A stretch of DNA of 64,000 nucleotides. It comes from Streptomyces sp. NBC_00620. GTDB taxonomy: Bacteria; Actinomycetota; Actinomycetes; Streptomycetales; Streptomycetaceae. The translations under genes and the position numbers were made by a program. Below the pieces are notes generated by a model. The model was given only the letters and a program-made list of their open reading frames with translations. It had not been told where the DNA came from and did not search any database. The stretch lies in NCBI RefSeq assembly GCF_026341825.1, contig NZ_JAPENY010000003.1, positions 434,001 through 498,000 of the forward strand. Reading direction: 5' to 3'. Shown here piece after piece: positions 31,153-38,946 of the stretch (the stretch's first letter is position 1; each line of letters begins with the position of its first letter).

Positions 31153-31985
31153 GGCGCACCGAAGCGTGCGAGGCAGTGCCACACCTTCTTCAGGTCCTGC
31201 ACTTCGTATCGGCCCGTGCGCGCCGCGTCCCCGATGATCCGTGGGTCGAAGTACCCGAACTCGGCAATCCTGGCCCCGAGTTCGACGAACTCCGGGCCAC
31301 GGAAGTCCGGGTGGAGTCTCAGCTCCTCGACGGAGAGCCGGTATCCGGGATGCCACTCGACCGGGCACGGCAGTCGCAGCGCCGCGGTCTCGACCGGCGT
31401 TCCGCGGTAGGACTCGTCGAGGACCAGGGCTTCCATGTCCCGCGCCAGTACAACCCTTCCGTGCACCTGCGCCTCGATGTAGTCGTCGAGGGCGTCCCGG
31501 TCGTCCGCCTCGGCCTGCTCGATGAGCGACATCCCGGCGGCGACCCCGAACCCGGACGGCTCGGCCGCGCTGTCGGGGTAGCAGAAGGTGGCCCGCCGCA
31601 GTGCCTCGCCGGTCAGCCGGAAGTGTGAGGATCCGAACCGGGGTGCGGCGCCGACCAGTTGGCGCCGGAAGTTCAGCCCGCCGTACACGGGGCGTTCGTG
31701 CGCGGGCGCCGTGTCGTACGCCGCCCCGAAGATCCGGCTCTCCCAGCGCCAACGGTCGCCGCCGGGGTGGGCGGTCAGCCCGCCGTTGCTCGTGCCCGTG
31801 ACGAACTGCGAGTGGTACGTGCCGTCCTGGGCCAGCGCCTCGAGGATCGGGAGTCCGCGCACGAGCCGGTCCGGGTGGAGGTTCAGGGTCACTCTGAGCG
31901 CGGGATCCAGTGCCGGGCCGGAGGAGTGGGCTGCGACGTGACGCACGGCCCGCTCCTGCGGTGTGCGGCCGTTCCCGAAATGCAT
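31056..31985 (-). CDS. DUF3626 domain-containing protein
   Basis: 309 residues. Most of the protein is the DUF3626 domain (QERAVRHVAAHSSGPALDPALRVTLNLHPDR ... DPRIIGDAARTGRYEVQDLKKVWHCLARFG), a family found in many bacteria whose function is unknown. Conserved blocks include TLNFHPDR-like, TGTSNGGLTAHPGG and ESRIFGGAYD-like segments. The last 35 residues are a Gly/Ala/Thr tail read from the 9-bp repeats shared with the convergent gene. The ATG at 31985 follows GGAGAG. Confidence 0.8.
   Translation of the reverse strand: MHFGNGRTPQERAVRHVAAHSSGPALDPALRVTLNLHPDRLVRGLPILEALAQDGTYHSQFVTGTSNGGLTAHPGGDRWRWESRIFGAAYDTAPAHERPVYGGLNFRRQLVGAAPRFGSSHFRLTGEALRRATFCYPDSAAEPSGFGVAAGMSLIEQAEADDRDALDDYIEAQVHGRVVLARDMEALVLDESYRGTPVETAALRLPCPVEWHPGYRLSVEELRLHPDFRGPEFVELGARIAEFGYFDPRIIGDAARTGRYEVQDLKKVWHCLARFGAPQGAGAAGAAGTAGTAGTAVGGHTPGVSTPSA
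31102..31146. repeat. Five 9-bp tandem repeats in two overlapping genes
   Basis: The units are GTTCCCGCC, GTACCCGCC twice, then GCACCCGCC twice. On the plus strand they encode VPA/APA at the end of the PAS-HTH protein; on the minus strand they encode a Gly/Ala/Thr run in the DUF3626 protein. Confidence 0.85.
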
Positions 31986-32022
31986 TGGAATCTCTCCGGT
32001 GGGTCTATGTAGCTTAGCCAAC

Positions 32023-32041
32023 AACCTAGTACTCCTAGGTT
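32023..32041. promoter_or_regulatory. Perfect 7-5-7 inverted repeat between DUF3626 and FBP genes
   Basis: AACCTAG and CTAGGTT flank TACTC. The element is AT-richer than its surroundings and lies between two divergent start codons (31985 and 32074). It is a likely operator for a regulator not identified here. Confidence 0.55.
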
Positions 32042-32073
32042 TTGAGCCCGCCCGACCCCAGGAGCACTCCCCC

Positions 32074-32568
32074 ATGAGATCACTCACCGAGCAGGACATC
32101 CGCAGCTCGTTCATCAACTGCTCCAAGGGCGAGGCCAAGCGCCTCCCGACACCTCGCGATCTCGCCGAACGCCCCTGGGACGACCTGGACTTCCTCGGCT
32201 GGCGGGATCCCGGAGCACCCGATCGCAGCTATCTGGTCACCGAGCGGTCCGGCGATGTCGTCGGCGTCACCCTGCGCCTCCCCTCCTCCCAGCGCGGCTT
32301 CCTGCACCGCAGCATGTGCTCGCTGTGTCTGACGACCCACCCGGGCAACGGTGTCTCGCTGATGACGGCCCGCAAGACGGGGGCGGCCGGCCGCGAGGGC
32401 AACTCGGTCGGCATCTACATGTGCACCGACCTCGCCTGTTCGCTGTACGTACGCGGCAAGAAGTCCCTCGAATCCGGCAGCCGGTTCGAGGAGAGCCTCA
32501 CGGTGGAGCAGCAGATCGCCCGGACGGTGGGCAACCTGTCCGCGTTCCTGGAGACGCTCCGCGCCTGA
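32074..32568 (+). CDS. FBP domain-containing protein (treble-clef zinc finger)
   Basis: 164 residues. The FBP domain appears as LTEQDIRSSFINCSKGEAKRL at the start and a four-Cys zinc knuckle: C-x-x-C (MCSLCL, 82-85) with a later C-x4-C (MCTDLAC). It is related to the C-terminal zinc finger of EF-G-binding (fibronectin-binding-like) proteins such as FusB, which help release EF-G from ribosomes. A ribosome-linked role is therefore possible but not shown. The ATG at 32074 follows AGGAG. It is divergent from DUF3626. Confidence 0.8.
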   Translation: MRSLTEQDIRSSFINCSKGEAKRLPTPRDLAERPWDDLDFLGWRDPGAPDRSYLVTERSGDVVGVTLRLPSSQRGFLHRSMCSLCLTTHPGNGVSLMTARKTGAAGREGNSVGIYMCTDLACSLYVRGKKSLESGSRFEESLTVEQQIARTVGNLSAFLETLRA

Positions 32569-32640
32569 CACCCGCTCGGGCGGACTTGTTAACGGCCGGG
32601 AAACCGGTGTGCGGGTCCACGGGAAACATGAGTGCCGCAT

Positions 32641-32668
32641 TTTTTCCTCTACGTACGTAGAAGAAAAA
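32641..32668. promoter_or_regulatory. 28-bp palindrome upstream of the amine oxidase
   Basis: The core TCTACGTACGTAGA (32648-32661) is a perfect 14-bp palindrome. It is extended by TTTTTC on the left and GAAAAA on the right with a single mismatched pair. It lies 27 bp before the ATG at 32695, in strikingly AT-rich DNA for this genome. It is probably the operator of the amine oxidase-permease operon. Confidence 0.6.
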
Positions 32669-32694
32669 CGTCGCGCCCTCACCCTGGAGATTCC

Positions 32695-34635
32695 ATGAGC
32701 GCTCCGTCCCATCCGCTCGACCCGCTCACCCCCGCGGAGATCTCCGCCGCGCGCGAGATCCTCCTCGCGGCGGGCCTCGTGGCGGACACCACACGGTTCG
32801 CCTATCTCGGGCTCGATGAACCGGCCAAGCAGGAACTGCCCGGCCGTGCGCCGGACGCCCGGGCCGACCGCCGTGTGCGGGTCCTGTTGCAGGACACGGC
32901 CGGCGCGCCAGCCCACGACGTGGTCGTGTCGCTCTCCCGTGCGTCGGTGGACAGCGACCGCGTCCTGGACCCGGTCACCGATGGACAACTCCCGGTTCTG
33001 GACGAGGAGTTCGGACTGGTCGAGGAGATCCTCGCCGGGGACGAGCGGTGGCTCGCGGCGCTCAAGGCCCGGGACCTGGACGTTGCCCGGGTCCGGGTCG
33101 CTCCGCTGTCCGCAGGGGTGTACGCGGAGGAGTACCCGCAGGAGTCCGGGCGCCGCATCCTGCGCGGCCTCGCCTTCGTCCAGGAACACGCCAAGGACCA
33201 CGCCTGGGCCCACCCGGTCGACGGCCTCGTCGCCTACGTGGACGTCATCGGCCGCACCGTCGACCAGGTCATCGACCTCGGCCCCGTCACCGTCCCCGCC
33301 GAATCCGGCAACTTCGACGACCCCGCCGTCACCGGCCCGCTCCGCACCACCCAGAAGCCCCTGGAGATCACCCAGCCCGAGGGCTCCAGCTTCACCCTGG
33401 ACGGCAGCCTGCTGCACTGGGAGAACTGGTCGCTGCGCATCGGCTTCGACGCCCGCGAGGGCCTAACCCTCCATCAGATCACCTTCACCGACCGGGACAA
33501 GGGGCAGGAGCGCCCCCTCATCCACCGCGCGTCGATCGCCGAGATGGTCGTCCCGTACGCCGACCCCTCCCCCGTACGGTCCTGGCAGAACTACTTCGAC
33601 ACCGGCGAGTACTTGATCGGCCGCTACGCCAACTCCCTTGAGCTGGGCTGCGACTGCCTCGGCGACATCACGTACATGGACGCTGTCATCGCCGACGAGT
33701 CGGGTGCCCCGCAGACCCTCACCAACGCGATCTGCCTGCACGAGGAGGACTACGGCATCCTCTGGAAGCACACCGACCTGTGGGCGGGCTCCGCCGAGAC
33801 GCGCCGCCAGCGCCGCATGGTGCTCTCGTTCTTCACCACCGTCGGCAACTACGACTACGGCTTCTACTGGTACCTCTACCTCGACGGCACCATCGAGTTC
33901 GAGGCCAAGGCCACCGGCGTCGTCTTCACCTCCGCCCACCCCGGCGGCGACCACCCGTACGCCACCGAGATCGCGCCGGGCCTCGGAGCGCCGTACCACC
34001 AGCACCTGTTCTGCGCGCGCCTGGACATGACGCTCGACGGGACCGCGAACCGCGTCGAGGAAGTGGACGCCGCCCGCGTGCCGATCGGCCCCGACAACCC
34101 GCGCGGCAACGCCTTCACCACCCGCCGCACCCCACTGACCAGGGAGAGCGAGGCGCAACGCACCGCGGACGCGTCCGTGGACCGGGTCTGGCACATCTCC
34201 AACCCCGACTCGCTCAACCGCCTTGGCCATCCGGTCGGTTACGCCCTGTTCCCCGAGGGCAAGCCCGCCCTCCTCGCCGACCCGGCCTCCTCCATCGCCG
34301 CGCGCGCAGCCTTCGCCACCAAGCACCTGTGGGTCACCCGCTACGACCCCGCCGAGCGCTACCCGGCCGGTGACTTCGTCAACCAGCACCCGGGCGGCGC
34401 CGGGCTGCCCGCCTACACGGCCGCCGACCGTGACATCGACGGCCAGGACATCGTCGTCTGGCACACCTTCGGCCTCACCCACGCCCCGCGCCCCGAGGAC
34501 TGGCCGATCATGCCCGTCGACTACACCGGCTTCAAGCTCAAGCCGGTCGGCTTCTTCGACCGCAACCCCACGCTCGACGTGCCGCCCAACGCCTCTGCCC
34601 ACACCGCCTGTTCCACGGGAAGCTGCCATGACTGA
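32695..34635 (+). CDS. Copper-containing primary-amine oxidase
   Basis: A 646-residue enzyme that oxidises primary amines such as tyramine or phenylethylamine to aldehydes with release of NH3 and H2O2. The topaquinone precursor is Y386 in VGNYDYGF; the catalytic base is D302 in the YFDTGEY motif; copper ligands include the two His of HQHLF. Spacing between D302 and Y386 equals that in Arthrobacter amine oxidase. No signal peptide, so it is cytosolic. The ATG at 32695 starts the N2 domain. The next gene, an amine/amino-acid permease, overlaps its end by eight bases. Confidence 0.93.
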   Translation: MSAPSHPLDPLTPAEISAAREILLAAGLVADTTRFAYLGLDEPAKQELPGRAPDARADRRVRVLLQDTAGAPAHDVVVSLSRASVDSDRVLDPVTDGQLPVLDEEFGLVEEILAGDERWLAALKARDLDVARVRVAPLSAGVYAEEYPQESGRRILRGLAFVQEHAKDHAWAHPVDGLVAYVDVIGRTVDQVIDLGPVTVPAESGNFDDPAVTGPLRTTQKPLEITQPEGSSFTLDGSLLHWENWSLRIGFDAREGLTLHQITFTDRDKGQERPLIHRASIAEMVVPYADPSPVRSWQNYFDTGEYLIGRYANSLELGCDCLGDITYMDAVIADESGAPQTLTNAICLHEEDYGILWKHTDLWAGSAETRRQRRMVLSFFTTVGNYDYGFYWYLYLDGTIEFEAKATGVVFTSAHPGGDHPYATEIAPGLGAPYHQHLFCARLDMTLDGTANRVEEVDAARVPIGPDNPRGNAFTTRRTPLTRESEAQRTADASVDRVWHISNPDSLNRLGHPVGYALFPEGKPALLADPASSIAARAAFATKHLWVTRYDPAERYPAGDFVNQHPGGAGLPAYTAADRDIDGQDIVVWHTFGLTHAPRPEDWPIMPVDYTGFKLKPVGFFDRNPTLDVPPNASAHTACSTGSCHD

Positions 34636-36046
34636 GCAGACACGGCAGGCGCCCGCCGACGCCGCCGACATCGCTCCCCCGTCCGGTCTGCGCGGGTCGG
34701 TCGGGGTCGCCGGGATCGTCTTCCTCGTGGTCGCCGCGGCGGCCCCGCTCACCGCGATCGGCGGCGCGCTGCCGGTGATGTTCGCCATCGGCAACGGCCC
34801 CGGCGTACCCGCCGCCTATCTGGTCGTCGCGGTCGTCCTGCTGCTGTTCAGTGTCGGCTACGCGGCCATGAGCAGGCACGTCGTGGACACGGGGGCCTTC
34901 TACGCGTACGTCACCTCGGGCCTGGGCCGGATCATCGGTTCGGGGGCCGCGAGCCTGGCCCTGCTGACGTACACCGCGATCCAGGCCGGCATCTACGGGC
35001 TGGCCGGTGCCACCCTGAACAGCCTGGTCACCGGCTACGGCGGGCCCGATGTGCCGTGGTGGCTCTGGAGCGGGGGGCTTCTGCTGCTCGTCGCGCTGCT
35101 CGGCTACCGCAACATCGACGTCGGCACGAAGGTGCTGGCGGTGCTGCTCGTCCTCGAAGTCGGCATCGTCGCCGTGGTCGTGGTGGCGATCCTGGCTCAG
35201 GGCGGCGCGGACGGCATCGACGTCACCTCCTTCACCCCGAGCGCCTTCACCTCGGGCTCCCCCGGCATCGGCGTGATGTTCGCCGTGGCCTCCTTCGTCG
35301 GCTTCGAGGCGACCGCCATCTACGGCGAGGAGGCCCGCGACCCGAAGCGCAGCGTGCCGCGCGCCACCTATCTCGCGGTCACTCTGATCGGCGTCTTCTA
35401 CGCCCTCGCCAGCTGGGCGTTCGTGCTGGCCGTCGGCAGCGACCAGGTGCAGGAAGCGGCGGGCAAGGACCCGGCGGGGCTCGTGTTCGCGGTCGCGGAC
35501 CAGTACGTAGGAGGTGCGGCCTCCGACCTGATGCAGATCCTGCTGGTCACCAGCCTGTTCGCGGCGCTGCTCGCCTTCCACAACGCCATCGCCCGCTATC
35601 TGCTCTCACTGGGGCGGCAGAACAGCGCGCCCGCCGTGCTCGGACGCGTCCACGAACGGCACGGGTCGCCGCATGTGGGCTCGCTGGCGCAGAGCGCCTC
35701 CGCCGTGGTGCTGGTCGCGGCCTTCGCCGTGGCGGGGGCCGATCCGGTTCTCGAGCTGTTCACGTGGATGAGCGGACTGGCCACGCTCGGGGTGCTGGTC
35801 CTGATGATCCTGGTGGGCGTCGCCGTTGCGGCCTACTTCGCCCGTACCGGAGTGGACCACCGGCTGTGGCACACCAGGGTCGCGCCGGTGCTCGGCACTG
35901 TCGGCCTGTTCGCCGTGCTGTGGCTGGTGCTGGACAACTTCACCACGCTGATCGGCGGTTCGGCCTGGCTGGCCCGCGCCTTCGAGGCGCTGGTCGTGCT
36001 CGCCTTCGCGGCCGGCGCGGTGTCCGCGGTACGCCGTCGTGCGTGA
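34628..36046 (+). CDS. APC family amino acid/amine permease
   Basis: 472 residues with about 12 membrane helices and the APC-superfamily start (GLRGSVGVAGIVFLVVAAAAPLTAIGGALP) and GFEATAIYGEEARDPKRSVPRA segment. It is likely the importer for the amine oxidised by the upstream enzyme. ATG at 34628 overlaps the oxidase stop, so expression is coupled. Confidence 0.88.
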   Translation: MTEQTRQAPADAADIAPPSGLRGSVGVAGIVFLVVAAAAPLTAIGGALPVMFAIGNGPGVPAAYLVVAVVLLLFSVGYAAMSRHVVDTGAFYAYVTSGLGRIIGSGAASLALLTYTAIQAGIYGLAGATLNSLVTGYGGPDVPWWLWSGGLLLLVALLGYRNIDVGTKVLAVLLVLEVGIVAVVVVAILAQGGADGIDVTSFTPSAFTSGSPGIGVMFAVASFVGFEATAIYGEEARDPKRSVPRATYLAVTLIGVFYALASWAFVLAVGSDQVQEAAGKDPAGLVFAVADQYVGGAASDLMQILLVTSLFAALLAFHNAIARYLLSLGRQNSAPAVLGRVHERHGSPHVGSLAQSASAVVLVAAFAVAGADPVLELFTWMSGLATLGVLVLMILVGVAVAAYFARTGVDHRLWHTRVAPVLGTVGLFAVLWLVLDNFTTLIGGSAWLARAFEALVVLAFAAGAVSAVRRRA

Positions 36047-36503
36047 ACTGCTGTGGGTGACCGGTCTGGCAGGCGCGGTGCTGTGCCTGGCCGGTCACCT
36101 GCCCGGCCCGGTGCGGCGATGGGGACCGCACGCGGTCGCGGCCGCCGCCATGACGGCGGCGGCCCCGGGTGCGGGTTCACGGGAGCTGCTGCTCGCGTCG
36201 GCCGCCACCGCCGCGGCCTGCGTGTGGAGCGCCCTCACCGGGTGCGCGAGGCGAAGCGCCGACCTCGCCGTGATGACCGTACTGACTGCGGCGATGGTGC
36301 CTGCCCACCTGCATGCCTCAGGTCCTTGGCTGCCCGTGTTCTTCCTGGCGTGCTGGGCCGTCGTCAGGTCCGGGACCGCGCTGTTCCGGCGGGTCTGGCT
36401 CAACTCCCCTGCGCGGCAAGGACATTCGAGCACCCGGACCGTACTGCTCGGCGAGACCGGCGGTCTGCTGATGATCGCGGGTATGGCCGGGATGTTCGGC
36501 TGA
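36039..36503 (+). CDS. Small membrane protein of unknown function
   Basis: 154 residues with four or five hydrophobic segments (MRELLWVTGLAGAVLCLAGHL, VAAAAMTAAAPGAG, LLLASAATAAACVW, LAVMTVLTAAMVPAHL and a C-terminal GGLLMIAGMAGMFG). The GTG at 36039 overlaps the permease stop by eight bases, so it is the third gene of the amine operon. No family recognised. Confidence 0.65.
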   Translation: MRELLWVTGLAGAVLCLAGHLPGPVRRWGPHAVAAAAMTAAAPGAGSRELLLASAATAAACVWSALTGCARRSADLAVMTVLTAAMVPAHLHASGPWLPVFFLACWAVVRSGTALFRRVWLNSPARQGHSSTRTVLLGETGGLLMIAGMAGMFG

Positions 36504-36571
36504 CTTCGAGCTTTGGCTAAGGTCGGTCACGGCGGAGCTCCAGCCCGTAGCGCCCGAGAACGAGGACAGGC

Positions 36572-37159
36572 ATGCCGAAGATCGTCGACCATCAGGAGCG
36601 GCGTCGGCAGATCGTCGAAGCAGTGTGGGCCCTGATCGCACGCCGTGGACTGGACGCCGTCACCATGCGAGACCTGGCCGCCGAGGCCGGGTACTCCAAC
36701 GGCGCGCTCGCCCCCTACTTCCGCAACAAGGACGAGATTCTCCAGGCCGCGTTCACCTTCGCGTTCGAGAGCACCAACACCCGGGCCGAGGATGCCATCG
36801 TGGGCGCGAGCGGCCTGGCGGCGCTGCGCGGGCTCTGCCTGGAGATCATGCCGCTGGACGAGGTACGGGTCATGGAGGCCCGCGTGGTCATCGCCTTCTG
36901 GGACCGCGCGGTCCACGACGAGCGCATGACCGCCGTGCACGAGCACGCCATGGACCTGTGGCGCGAGCAGATGTACACCTACCTGCGGCAGGCTCGCGCG
37001 GCCGGCGAAGTCACCACCACGACCCCCGACGTACGCGTCGTCGACACCCTGCTCGCCACCCTCATGGGTTTCCAGATCAACGCGCTGCTCGCACCGCACA
37101 CCACCGGCGCCCAGCGCCAGGAAGCCGTCCTCGAAGGGCTCCTGGACTCGCTCCGGTGA
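36572..37159 (+). CDS. TetR/AcrR family transcriptional regulator (BetI-like C-terminal domain)
   Basis: 195 residues. HTH about 10-57 (RRRQIVEAVWALIARRGLDAVTMRDLAAEAGYSNGALAPYFRNKDEILQAAF). The ligand-binding domain looks like the BetI/TetR_C_6 type. It follows the amine oxidase operon on the same strand (68-bp gap) and is the best candidate for binding the 28-bp palindrome at 32641 (inference). The ATG at 36572 follows GAGGACAGG. Its stop is directly adjacent to that of the convergent quinone reductase. Confidence 0.87.
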   Translation: MPKIVDHQERRRQIVEAVWALIARRGLDAVTMRDLAAEAGYSNGALAPYFRNKDEILQAAFTFAFESTNTRAEDAIVGASGLAALRGLCLEIMPLDEVRVMEARVVIAFWDRAVHDERMTAVHEHAMDLWREQMYTYLRQARAAGEVTTTTPDVRVVDTLLATLMGFQINALLAPHTTGAQRQEAVLEGLLDSLR

Positions 37160-38158
37160 TCAGCTCTCCGCCACCGCGAGCACGATCTTGCCCCGGTTGT
37201 CGCGCTGTTCCAGCCGCTCATGCGCTGCGCGAGCCCCCTCCAGCGGGAACACGGTCTCCACGGGTACGCGGTACGTGCCCGCCGCGACCCGCTCGGCCAG
37301 TTCCCGCAGGTCCGCGCGAGGGTCGTAGCCGTGGATCTGCAGGTTGGTGAGCTGGAAGCCGAGGACGGACGCGTTCTTCGGGTAGAAGTCGCGGGTGTCG
37401 ACGGTGCTCGACTCCAGCGCGACGTTGGCGAGGGCGACGACCCGCCCGCCGTGTCCGATCTCGCGCAGGCTCCGCCCGAAGGCACGGCCGCCGACGGTGT
37501 CCAGGACGACGTCCGCGCCCCGTCCGCCGGTCAGCCGCAGCACCTCGTCGACCTCCGCGTCATCGGGATGCGCCGAGGTGTCGACGGTGGAACCGGCGCC
37601 GAACTCGGCCGCCCAGGCGGTCTTCTCCGGTGAACCGGCGATCGCGATGACATGCGCGCCCGCCTCGGCCGCGATCTGTACGGCCGCGCTGCCGACCCCG
37701 CTCGCGGCGGCCTTCACCACCACGGTGTCGTCCTTGGTGACCCGGGCCAGCCGGCGCAGGCAGTACCAGGCGGAGAGCCAGGCGACGGGCAGAGTGGCGG
37801 CCTCCGTCAACTCCACGCCGTCCGGCAGAACGGTCACCCGCTCGACGGGCACGACGGCCAACTCGGCGTAGAAGCCCGGTGAGTCCACGCCGTCCAGCGC
37901 CATGACCCGCTGCCCGACGGCGATGCCGGTCACACCCTCCCCCACCGCGGCGACGGTTCCGGCCGCCTCCACGCCCGGGATCAGCGGCGGGCGCCCCGCC
38001 CGGTGGTAGACCCCGGCGCGGACGAGAGCGTCGACCCTGTTCACTCCCGCCGCGACGACCCGCACCAGCACCTGGCCGGGCCCTGCGACCGGGTCCGGCA
38101 CCTCCACCGGCACCAGCACCTCGGGCCCGCCGAACTCGTCGATCCGCACCGCACGCAT
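37160..38158 (-). CDS. NADP-dependent quinone oxidoreductase (zinc-free MDR family)
   Basis: 332 residues. MRAVRIDEFGGPEVLVPVEVPDP and VVKAAASGVGSAAVQIAAEAGAHVIAIAGSPEK (nucleotide-binding AAxGVGxxxxQ) place it with quinone reductase-like medium-chain dehydrogenases. The cysteines of the structural zinc lobe are absent. It reduces quinones or enones with NADPH. The ATG at 38158 is used; an in-frame start at 38188 lacks support. It is divergent from the CGNR regulator with two 21-bp operators between them, so it is a probable target of that regulator. Confidence 0.88.
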   Translation of the reverse strand: MRAVRIDEFGGPEVLVPVEVPDPVAGPGQVLVRVVAAGVNRVDALVRAGVYHRAGRPPLIPGVEAAGTVAAVGEGVTGIAVGQRVMALDGVDSPGFYAELAVVPVERVTVLPDGVELTEAATLPVAWLSAWYCLRRLARVTKDDTVVVKAAASGVGSAAVQIAAEAGAHVIAIAGSPEKTAWAAEFGAGSTVDTSAHPDDAEVDEVLRLTGGRGADVVLDTVGGRAFGRSLREIGHGGRVVALANVALESSTVDTRDFYPKNASVLGFQLTNLQIHGYDPRADLRELAERVAAGTYRVPVETVFPLEGARAAHERLEQRDNRGKIVLAVAES

Positions 38159-38222
38159 CTCAGTACCTGCTCTCTCGGGAGGACACACCGGAGCACCGCG
38201 GCAACCTCAAGGCCGAGGCAGC

Positions 38223-38243
38223 GACACCAGTTGAACTGGTGTC
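38223..38243. promoter_or_regulatory. Operator 1 between quinone reductase and CGNR genes
   Basis: The 10-bp arms GACACCAGTT and AACTGGTGTC are perfect inverted repeats around a single G. Confidence 0.7.
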
Positions 38244-38250
38244 ACCATGC

Positions 38251-38271
38251 GACACCCCATCAACCGGTGTC
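38251..38271. promoter_or_regulatory. Operator 2 between quinone reductase and CGNR genes
   Basis: GACACC and GGTGTC lie 9 bp apart, the same outer arms as operator 1 with the inner part degenerate. The centres of the two operators are 28 bp apart. A TAGACT at 38278-38283 is a possible -10 box for a leaderless CGNR transcript. Confidence 0.55.
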
Positions 38272-38289
38272 AAGGGATAGACTCGCGCC

Positions 38290-38925
38290 ATGCCCCGCGT
38301 ACCTGCTCCCCCTCCACCGGACGCCACCGACCCGGCGCCGGTGTTCCCCTTCATCGGCGGACGCCCCTGTCTGAACTTCGTGGCCACGCTCGGCAAACGG
38401 CACGGCGACACCCCCCTCGAACGGCTCCCCGACCCCGCCGCCCTCGCCCGCTGGATCGGCGAGGCGGGCCTGCACGCCGGGGACGACGACGAGCCGGTGC
38501 ACATCACCGCCGACGACCTCTCCCACGCCCGCACACTGCGCGAGGCCCTCTACCGGCTCGTACGCGCCTCGATGGACGGTCTGACTCCGGACCCCGCCGA
38601 TGTCGCTCAGGTCAACGAAGCGGCGGCCCTCCCCGACCTCGCCCCCCAGCTCGCCGAGCCGCACGGCGGCTCCTTGCCGCCCCTGTACTGGAAGGCCGAC
38701 CGCCCCGGGCCCGCGGCCCTCGCAACCGTGGCCCGGGATGCCGTACTGCTGGCCGGCGGCCCCCTGCTGGCCAGAGTCAAGAAGTGCGAGAACCCCGACT
38801 GCTCCCTGCTGTTCCTGGACGACTCCCAGGCCCGCCGCCGCCGCTGGTGCTCCATGGACCGCTGTGGCAATCTCGCGAAGGTGGCCGGTTACCGGTCCCG
38901 CAGCCGGGCCGCCTCCACTCGCTGA
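38290..38925 (+). CDS. ABATE domain/CGNR zinc finger regulator
   Basis: 211 residues. An N-terminal stress-induced ABATE domain (FPFIGGRPCLNFVATLGKRHGD ... LREALYRLVRA) is followed by a CGNR zinc finger: C-x4-C, then W-C-S-M-D-R-C-G-N-L-A-K. In this family the finger binds DNA and the first domain senses a ligand. It is divergent from a quinone reductase. The ATG at 38290 has no ribosome binding site and a -10-like TAGACT seven bases upstream, suggesting a leaderless mRNA. Confidence 0.82.
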   Translation: MPRVPAPPPPDATDPAPVFPFIGGRPCLNFVATLGKRHGDTPLERLPDPAALARWIGEAGLHAGDDDEPVHITADDLSHARTLREALYRLVRASMDGLTPDPADVAQVNEAAALPDLAPQLAEPHGGSLPPLYWKADRPGPAALATVARDAVLLAGGPLLARVKKCENPDCSLLFLDDSQARRRRWCSMDRCGNLAKVAGYRSRSRAASTR

Positions 38926-38946
38926 AGGTTCACCCCGTTACGTTCG

